64,000 bases of DNA from Mesostigma viride (Eukaryota; Streptophyta; Mesostigmatophyceae; Mesostigmatales; Mesostigmataceae), in contig RPFO01000027.1 of the NCBI GenBank assembly GCA_009746045.1, positions 1,676,581-1,740,580 on the forward strand, in the 5' to 3' direction. Under the pieces are notes generated by a model. The model saw nothing but the letters and a program-made list of their open reading frames with translations. It ran no database searches and had not been told where the DNA came from. Position 1 is the stretch's first letter; every line of letters starts with the position of its first letter. Position numbers and translations under genes: made by a program. This document shows, in pieces, positions 58,301 to 64,000 of this stretch.

Positions 58301-59201
58301 GCGTGACTGCCACCTGCCCACCCAACACCTTGACCATTACACGGTTGTTGAGACATTGCTCTATCTCATTGCAGATCACCAGCCTCTCACGATACGAGCC
58401 TGTTCTCATCTTCTCCATGCATGCCATCACCTGCTTCGATGTCTGTATGTGGCGCTCGACAAGACCCTGGTGCTCGTGGTCAGCTACCCCAGCAAGTTCT
58501 ATCTTCCCCACACCCGGCTCACCCACACAGCACTCAAACTGCTGATCGCACTCCAACACAGATGCCACACCAAACTTGGACCTGAGGAGACGCAATGCAT
58601 CACACAAGTGCTCCTTCAGCTTGCGCTCAAGTGGCACCATGACCTTGTACCTGGAGAACCTGCCCACTGCAAGCACGTAGTCTCTGTCGTCATACATGAA
58701 TACATCACACTGCACCACACCTCGCTCAAACTCTGGCCTACGTGCATGGAACTTGTGCGGTTTAGGTGCCCGCTCCTGACATTTGCGACACCTTAACCAC
58801 ACCTGCTTGCACATATCCACTAAGTCTGTGAACCCTAGCATGGCTGCCCACTCCTCACCCGCATGCCCATGCCCTAGTGCTTTGTGTAACCGTGTGGCCA
58901 TGTTAAGTACACTGAGCGACCCGGCTGCCTCACCGCACGCCGCACCATTCACATGTGCTGAACTAGGGTCTGGTGAGGTACCACCTACCGGCGGCCCGCC
59001 CGCTGCGGTGTGCCCCCCTGCAGCGCCTCCAACCCACTCATTCCCCATCCCCTGAGACACTGCCCTTCCCCCTTCTGCAGCTGTCCCATGCTCCAGGTGG
59101 CCCCCCTTCTCCCTAGTGCCTGCTAGCACCGCCACCTGAGCACCCAGGTAGGGTGAGTACACCTGGGGGGTCGAGCTGGCCTCCCCTGCACCAGCCCGCA
59201 T
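55323..59201 (-). CDS. pol: Retrotransposon pol: integrase, protease-like, reverse transcriptase, RNase H
   Basis: Intact 1,292-codon frame. The integrase zinc finger is HHCC at residues 106-141 (HKALGH, CRKC), with catalytic Asp166, Asp219 and Glu249 (GLVER). A Gly/Ala/Pro-rich linker follows (about 405-600). Then comes a retropepsin-like segment, LEVDTDAVVCLL (611-622) with ILGLPFLDHPDV (677-688); the usual DTG is DTD. The RT is of Copia type: SIDVKRAF (Asp887), GLCKAIEGLQSAS, DPSLF and LHGDD (980-984) in place of YVDD. RNase H has FADTSG (Asp1127), NECRG (Glu1176), HTDSQ (Asp1214) and ADALTK. Protease between integrase and RT is not the usual Copia order (PR-IN-RT-RH). Confidence 0.9.
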   Translation of the reverse strand: MRAGAGEASSTPQVYSPYLGAQVAVLAGTREKGGHLEHGTAAEGGRAVSQGMGNEWVGGAAGGHTAAGGPPVGGTSPDPSSAHVNGAACGEAAGSLSVLNMATRLHKALGHGHAGEEWAAMLGFTDLVDMCKQVWLRCRKCQERAPKPHKFHARRPEFERGVVQCDVFMYDDRDYVLAVGRFSRYKVMVPLERKLKEHLCDALRLLRSKFGVASVLECDQQFECCVGEPGVGKIELAGVADHEHQGLVERHIQTSKQVMACMEKMRTGSYRERLVICNEIEQCLNNRVMVKVLGGQVAVTPKGVEMGLLSPEAVEEYRDYLSDRYVRMVKMDLRRGQVYVPCVNARVWAYAEGSHGKRGLWRGPGVVKEIDPDHMLASVALEDSCYDKLLAWKHLRPYYDGLGPPDPPAEEGVRDPSVQAGGEAGDPGAAGGVREGGGPDQPTRSLSPEAGLPPSKGGPASVGSGGSGVAPAVDDQEKQRAAVLARLVERLQEARRAATVGEQRQLGGNISRAGKERVAEGGMVPRSGEAGEPAEGGVARAGDAGALTAGAGQQAGGVGGLADAGPILPSEGDSPMDDSEAVEERGEPGELVAAVSKLANWYSDGLGSCRLEVDTDAVVCLLGEGVARHLPCTASRWRYVEDFSGLVRMPVRGEVMLTILGRETPFCVLEGYDGPAILGLPFLDHPDVRIQSSLLTRVGHGSIELQSYKSVEPLSRICSTVARLAALSGTEGVAWGADLPPAADLVMPALLHPNSLGITERDIAAHSPITFPELVLQMSTPSGFSSWWCAFRKALEEWQGYGVYEPLDTVPKGARVLPLKMVLSHKVKAGVEICYVRPVSQEFAGTSPLAKEELYTPGMAWDTFRMVSMIFLSFLDEGKDYACASIDVKRAFPNSSEEVAQEVWEGTPPLVVQTPPFWKEVVTSEFMGLCKAIEGLQSASIVWRITLMRALGEIAEFEVSPYDPSLFVARMPSGPMFVQLHGDDLRVIASRSALHAFYADIGRRFPVGELQQLGPQTPRVFCGVVQTLRVVSGKHRMHLGIPDKYREELMRDVEELCAKGLWSRLRGKLGWMAAVCGPDLLVLSRTVDEVLALVSPSVIKQYVAESQGVVLSGLSLSQPIVLHCFADTSGEGRELTKTRARMGGLFVLSNPKGNGSLCGWYSRLCRRVAVGSDTNECRGVCECIKASLYLEQFLRWMGKWLDARLVLTTTVHTDSQPLVSFILNSLSRTRDLDFLLLKELSYAVSVLHLPGKLNPADALTKLFAGARDQYRLLRMVMGGSLGDLQGLLDGLM

Positions 59202-59219
59202 GCCAACCTCACCTAGTCA

Positions 59220-59420
59220 CCTACGGCCACCGCCCTGGGCCGCTGGGCACAGGTGAGTGTCCCTCGCAAAGTGCCCTGGCTGCCCACACCTGTGACACAC
59301 CGCTGGTGCTTGCGAGTTGGCGTTGCTGCGTGCCTGGAGAGTGTCCTTGTGCCTGTGATAGCAATTGGCTGCCATGTGTCCCGACTTCCCACACACAAAG
59401 CATGCCCCATGCCATGCCGA
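59220..59420 (-). CDS. Zinc-knuckle frame between gag and pol
   Basis: A 67-codon open stretch between TAA (59423-59421) and TGA (59219-59217), in the same frame as pol. It holds two CCHC-type knuckles: CFVCGKSGHMAANC, then CHRCGQPGHF with a final Cys seven residues after the His instead of four. Normally this is the nucleocapsid end of gag. It has no ATG before the first knuckle in its own frame. Readthrough or frameshift expression, or decay, are both possible. Confidence 0.75.
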
Positions 59421-59592
59421 TTACAATTCGTTCAAGTGGCCCGCCGGAGCGGCTGTACAATTTTCCCAGTGAGCGCGCTGCCAAGTGTACTTGTGGGCAA
59501 ATTTTTAGGTGCCCTGTCACTTCGAGGTACTAAAAATTAGGCTACGGTACGAATTCAGCGAATTTCAGCGAATTTTCATGGTCGAACCAAAG

Positions 59593-60085
59593 GAAGTGAC
59601 GCCAACTACCAAAAAGTTTCCGTTACGAATTTTCAGCCCAACACTCGCGCAAAATGAAGTGACGGCAACTACCAAAAAGTTTCCGTTACGAATTTTCACT
59701 CCCACACGTTTGCACAAAAGGAAGTGACGGCAACTACCAAAAAGTTTCCGTTACAAATTTTCAGTCCCACACTTCGCGCAAATTTTAGTAGGGCTGCACG
59801 CAAGCTACCTTTCAAAATTTTGCGCTAGTATGGAACGCATTTCATTCGTCTGGAGGAACGCTGCCCGCCAACTACCCCCGTTCAGAAAGTTCCGCCGAAA
59901 TTTACCCGAGATTTGGAAATCTGAACGTCCGCGCAAATTTTAGTAGGGCTGCACGCAAGCTACCTTTCAAAATTTTGCGCAAGTATGGAACGCAATTCAT
60001 TCGTCCGGAGGAATGCTGCTCGTCAACTGCCCCCGTTCAGAAAGTTGCGCCGAACTTTACTTGAGATTTGGAAATCTGAACGTGC
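59593..60085. repeat. Tandem repeats in the gag-pol spacer
   Basis: Three 63-65 bp units (59593, 59656, 59721) containing CAACTACCAAAAAGTTTCCG, then two 155 bp units (59776, 59931) containing TTTTAGTAGGGCTGCACGCA. No long coding frame crosses them. Confidence 0.9.
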
Positions 60086-60162
60086 GGTTGGAGTTTCGCG
60101 GGGAAACCCAAGTTCCCAAGTAATTCACCAATGACGCGCTTCGAACACTTGTCCGCTAAAAC

Positions 60163-61230
60163 CTAAGCAGCCGCTCCGCCTGGCCACTTAAACGAAACTT
60201 GATCACCGCCGGCTGTGCACGCTGCTGCTGCTGTTGCTGCTTGCTGCTGCTGCTGCTGCTGCGAGCGCTGTTGCTGCTGATACGGCGACGCAGCTGGCTG
60301 TTGTGCATGCTGCTGCTGCTGCGGGTATGGCTGCTGCCTACCTGGCTGCCATCGCTTCCCAGGCATGCGCTGCGCTCGGCTGAAGCTGCCCTTATTGCCC
60401 CTACGCATCGGGCCCCATTGCCCCGAGGCCCGCTGGGCCCGCGCCGCTAGAGCCACCACCGCCCGCAATGGCGGCCACCTTGCCCCCATCCGGCGCTTTA
60501 GCAGCACCACCTTGGGCACCACCAGAAGAAGGAATGAATTCACAGCGACAGGCGGTAATGCAGGGGAAATCAGACCCAGCTCATTGAGCTTACCTTGGGC
60601 CCGCAGTTGGGCCACCATGTCCCTCTCCTCACCCTCGACAATGCCCGTGATAACCTCAATCGCCTTATTGAGATCATCCTCGGCTTTCTCACGCTTGAGA
60701 GCTGCCATGGCATTCTGGAAATTAAGGTCCTTGGCATTGCGAACATAACGGTCCACCACCGCCAGTTCCACCACCGGAATGCCATCCTTTACACTCTCGT
60801 TTCTCGCATTTCTCAAAGCGAGAAGGTCGAGTGTGTAGGGACGCCTCGGCACCCAATTATAAATGCCAACATGACGAGACTTGGCAGATGCTTTCGATTC
60901 AAGAAGTGCTGCACGCAACCTACCTCCAATTGCAGCGCCCTCGATTTTCTCGTCACGGCAGGAGCGCAGGCAATTTACTAGAATGGCGTTGTCGGCTCTA
61001 AACATTCCGGCATCCCGGAATAGCCCATACAGATCCTCGGTTTTATCTGCATGATCCGCCACAAACGCCTCAAACCTGTCACAGAAATCCTCTACCAATG
61101 TCACTGCCGCATCAAGAGGAATTGTCCCGACTCGTGTTTTGCACAGCTCTATCAAATTCTTCTCATTTCTTAAATCCTTCCACCCAGTACGCTTTCTCGA
61201 ATCCGTCTCTTCTTGTTCTTGATCCGACAT
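60163..61230 (-). CDS. gag: Retrotransposon gag-like protein
   Basis: 355 codons from ATG 40 bp inside the 5' LTR. It has an acidic start, a helical capsid-like body of about 220 residues, a basic Arg/Gly region and a Gln-rich end with two poly-Gln runs. It lacks zinc knuckles, which sit 740 bp downstream in another frame. Assigned by position and composition; no capsid motif was recognised. Confidence 0.7.
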   Translation of the reverse strand: MSDQEQEETDSRKRTGWKDLRNEKNLIELCKTRVGTIPLDAAVTLVEDFCDRFEAFVADHADKTEDLYGLFRDAGMFRADNAILVNCLRSCRDEKIEGAAIGGRLRAALLESKASAKSRHVGIYNWVPRRPYTLDLLALRNARNESVKDGIPVVELAVVDRYVRNAKDLNFQNAMAALKREKAEDDLNKAIEVITGIVEGEERDMVAQLRAQGKLNELGLISPALPPVAVNSFLLLVVPKVVLLKRRMGARWPPLRAVVALAARAQRASGQWGPMRRGNKGSFSRAQRMPGKRWQPGRQQPYPQQQQHAQQPAASPYQQQQRSQQQQQQQAATAAAACTAGGDQVSFKWPGGAAA

Positions 61231-61270
61231 TGCTACGTTTTTTCTTATTAATTAACCCCGACCTAGTACA

Positions 61271-61852
61271 TGTTAAAATCGAGTTCGAATTTTATTAAAT
61301 GATAATTTTACGGTAATCAGGTTACAAACTCAGAGCCAAGCCCCCAGCTTAATTTACCAGCGCAACCATAGCCATTGCCAGCATAGCAGCAACAACCGTT
61401 GGACCGCCGCAACACAATGCTGGCTTTTGGATCATCATCGTCTGTCAGGCGGCTAGGCTAGCCTGCAGCGCTAGGCACCGACGCAAGCCTGGGAACGCAT
61501 CTCCGTTACACATCTCCGTTACAACACACCAGCCGAGTACCGACCAATCGACACACACCAGTATCTCGCCACTTGTCACGCCAGCCGGCAGTACCCAGAA
61601 TCCTAGTCCGCACCTCAGTACCGGACCAGTGCCGCACAGCCAAAGTCTAGGGCGTAACTCACGAGGCATAACGCACACAGCGTAACTTAAATCGTTGTGG
61701 ATCACACAAGCCAAAATTCAGCCGAACCTCAAAACGGCTAAGTCCCAATGCGCCGAATTAACCCGAACGCCTCGAACCACAAATGGCTAAGTACCGGCAC
61801 ACAATCATTAATTTTTTCCATGTGACTGCGAGCTGAGACCTATAATATAACA
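61271..61852 (-). repeat. 5' LTR of the Copia-like element
   Basis: 582 bp, TG to CA. In element orientation it begins TGTTATATTATAGG, which contains a TATA-like stretch. Confidence 0.93.
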
Positions 61853-62137
61853 CCTAGGCCTCTCCGTGATTTGGAAGAAGATGATGGACAAGGCCAAGTG
61901 GGCCCAGGTCATAGAGGACAACGAGCCCCCCCCTGTGGGGAAGCGCCCGCGTACGTGTGCAAACCCACGGGAGGCACGCCAGACAGCTCCCCTAGGGCAG
62001 CGTGATGCTGTTTAGATAGACGTGGTAGTAATGCTGTTAGATATAGTGGTTGTAGTAGGTAGCTGATATAGATAGATTAGACCGGTAGGACTGTTTGCAC
62101 CCATCCATCCATCCATCCATCGTGGTTAATGCTCCGT
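61853..62137 (+). mobile_element. 3' end of LINE E after the LTR element
   Basis: Begins with the second CCTAG copy, continues the ORF2 C-terminus to a TAG near 62015 and then the 3' UTR, which includes a short CCAT repeat (62100-62120). Confidence 0.75.
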
Positions 62138-62177
62138 GACTCCCCAACGGGAGCACGAGTCTAAATAATTAATTAAT
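62138..62177 (+). mobile_element. 40 bp LINE tail insertion (subfamily 2 type hairpin)
   Basis: Contains CTCCCCAACGGGAG and TTAA repeats, flanked by the 11 bp direct repeat taatgctccgt (62127-62137, 62178-62188). Confidence 0.82.
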
Positions 62178-62189
62178 TAATGCTCCGTC

Positions 62190-62690
62190 AAGTCCGTGTG
62201 TTTTTTGCAACGTCACCCCCATCTGTTCGGTGCTGCCCCTTGGCACAAGCTCTACAAACAGGTCGTGGACCGGCTGGATCGCGTAGTATCTCCGCACATC
62301 TGAACCCTGTGATGCCAGATCTCCTTTGCGGCCGTTCCGAGCTTGGCACTGGATTCGTTGTCCACATCGTCGCGTCGCTGCAGCAACACGATGTTGTCTG
62401 GCATACGCAGGCTTTTGGTTCCCGCCGCACATTTGAAAGTGCTGTCCTCCGGCTTTTTGCCTTTGCACCGTGTGCAGTTCTTGGGCGTTTGGAATCATGG
62501 CATGGCTAACGTGATGACTGACTAGCTAGACCTTTTCAGTGGTTTCCATTTGCGGGTATTTCCTCGTAAATGGTGGGAGAGCGATCGCAGCAATGGTGCT
62601 CACCACTAGACACTCCCGGCCAGTTAGGCTCGAAACACACACACGCCCTGATCAAGCATGCTGTTTCCGGCCCACCGTCTAGGTCATCTA
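62190..62690. other. Unassigned stretch
   Basis: Open frames of about 109 codons exist on both strands (62169-62509), but neither shows a recognisable family, a splice context or a repeat relation. No call is made. Confidence 0.4.
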
Positions 62691-62691
62691 G

Positions 62692-63090
62692 TCGCTCTAC
62701 ACGTAAGCCAGCCATAATTTCAATGCACAAGGATACACATTTCCATCACCATTCATCTTCATCATCCTGAACGACTCGACTGACGTTCGCGGACAAGATA
62801 ACGGCAGGCTCGAGCTACCATGGTCCGGATTCTCCCGATTTCTGGCCTGCGCTGGTTGTCTCCTTGATAGATGATGTCCGCCAGCCGAATATCTCCATTT
62901 CCACCCCGCCATGCCAGAAAACTGACGGTTGTCGAGCTGCACGTCCCCTGGTTCCCTACCCACAATGCGGGCAAATCGCTTGCGCGCCTGAATCATTACG
63001 TATTCAACCACAATAATGAACAGGTAGGGCGACAGCCGACGCAGCCCTGCCCTACCTGAGCACGCAGCCCAGCCCTGAGAAGCCATGCCC
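62692..63090 (-). mobile_element. Rearranged LINE fragment: subfamily 2 3' UTR joined to RT
   Basis: 62692-62868 matches the subfamily 2 3' UTR in plus orientation. 62870-63090 is a minus-strand RT piece (SPYLFIIVVEYVMIQARKRF, IRLADIIY-like). They meet head to head immediately before the place where YADD should be. Confidence 0.7.
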
Positions 63091-63141
63091 TAGCCTTTAA
63101 GTATAGCCATGATGATCTTCCCCCCTATGTCCGCGCCCTAG

Positions 63142-63725
63142 TGTTACGTCCCTGCCCTTTTGGTCGGACGTAACAATGGAATAAATTACTAAGGCTGTTT
63201 GGTCTATTGGACTTGGGTTTTATGGACCTTGGCTATTGTGTGAATTGGACTAGTTATTTTGGTCCTAGGTTGTCCTTTTAGGGGCCGGTGCCGTGGCGCC
63301 GCGCCAGTTCTGAGTCCGTCAGTGGTTATAGGCGTGGATCCTATAGTTGAGGGTCGATGTCGGCCCGGATCCTACGTGGAATGAGTGACTCGGATTGTTC
63401 TAGGGAAATTGGCGTGTATCTGCGCCGCAACCCACCTAGGTGAAATTGGTCCGAGGACGAGAGTCTCGTCCTCTTGGTTTAATGAATGATAAGTGCGAAT
63501 ACGCCTACACATTGAGCCCGGGGCACTATCCATTTGTAATTGGTATTGCTAGCCAATATAAGTGTGTAATAATTAGCTTGGCATTAAGCCGTGATGCCAG
63601 ATATCTCACGACTCACGTCGTGAAGCGCAACCTATTTTAGGCTATCTTGAATTATTCCTAATTCCGGCAAGAAGGGTCTTTCGCTACGTAGCTCAGGCTA
63701 GGCGTGTCTGGGCAGGGACGTAACA
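63142..63725 (+). repeat. Probable LTR of a second LTR retrotransposon
   Basis: 584 bp from TGTTACGTCCCTGCCC to its exact 16 bp reverse complement GGGCAGGGACGTAACA. It begins TG and ends CA. It is followed one base later by TGGTTATCGGAG, similar to the methionine-tRNA primer sites of plant Copia elements. The other LTR would lie beyond the window. Confidence 0.6.
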
Positions 63726-64000
63726 CTGGTTATCGGAGGAAATGTGCTGGAAAGGTTAGCTAACTCTCGCGGAGAGGGTTAGTGAGCCAATTAGGATACC
63801 AAGACGAAGCTTGGCGTAGGTAGAGGTTCCGGAATTCAACGATTGCTGTCAGGCCGGCGGCCAGCCCGTAAAGGGATTCAACGACGACCTAGGCAGCAAG
63901 CGGCCAGTCTGGGATACTCGGCGGGGCTAGCAATAGTCCTGTGGTGAGGTGCTGCCAACGATAGCGTTCAGCTCTCCTGTTTTCAACGACACCTAGTGGC
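63726..64000 (+). mobile_element. Start of internal region of the second LTR element
   Basis: Leader-like sequence without a clear start codon or coding frame. Cut by the window end. Confidence 0.4.

Larger units (their letters stand above)
54267..61852 (-). mobile_element. Young Copia-like LTR retrotransposon nested in LINE E
   Basis: 7,586 bp, minus orientation. The LTRs of 583 and 582 bp start TG and end CA and differ at only about three positions. The 5 bp target duplication CCTAG is at 54262-54266 and 61853-61857. Order in element orientation: LTR, gag (61230-60163), repeat-rich spacer, zinc-knuckle frame, pol (59201-55323), LTR. The purine-rich GGGAAAAAGCGG next to the 3' LTR is a likely polypurine tract. 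Confidence 0.93.

Noticed and set aside
62169-62509. Overlapping 109-codon frames on both strands
   Set aside because: No recognisable motif, no splice or repeat support; too short to call.

Overview
The window is nuclear DNA of an intron-rich eukaryote, most likely a chlorophyte green alga. The four host genes have closest apparent affinity to plant and algal families, the exons are GC-rich, the introns are packed with minisatellites, and plant-type TTTAGGG-like motifs occur. No search could be run, so the lineage is an inference. Exon structures were built by hand from splice signals, phase continuity and remembered family conservation.

Host genes. (1) UCHL5-type proteasome-associated deubiquitinase, minus strand, 9527 to 2583, seven exons. 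(2) A mitochondrial-type NT5DC HAD-family 5'-nucleotidase, plus strand, 10971 to 32985, 17 exons, about 669 residues. It is divergent from UCHL5 across a 1.4 kb spacer that carries tandem and inverted repeats. (3) EIF2B1 (translation factor eIF2B alpha), minus strand, 44998 to 41777, four exons. (4) A two-exon plus-strand gene, 45903 to 48946, divergent from EIF2B1. It joins a signal-peptide exon to a domain resembling phage, viral or bacterial capsule-type glycosyltransferases.

Mobile DNA fills much of the rest. Non-LTR (LINE) elements with an L1-like ORF1, an AP-type endonuclease and a YADD reverse transcriptase lie at 1-1560, 33480-35163, 35651-39494, 40421-41230, 50050-51122 and 51651-54266 (continuing at 61858). 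They end in a palindromic hairpin followed by a (TTAA)n-like tail, and they have scattered tiny 5'-truncated copies with 9-12 bp target duplications. A young 7.6 kb LTR retrotransposon (54267-61852) sits inside one LINE, with near-identical LTRs, a 5 bp target duplication and a Copia-type pol whose protease-like domain lies between integrase and reverse transcriptase. A second LTR starts at 63142 and its element runs off the window.

The most unusual pattern is in the introns. In at least three host genes, on both strands, introns hold tandem, decaying copies of the adjoining exon edge including its splice site, as if introns had grown by repeated duplication across exon-intron junctions.
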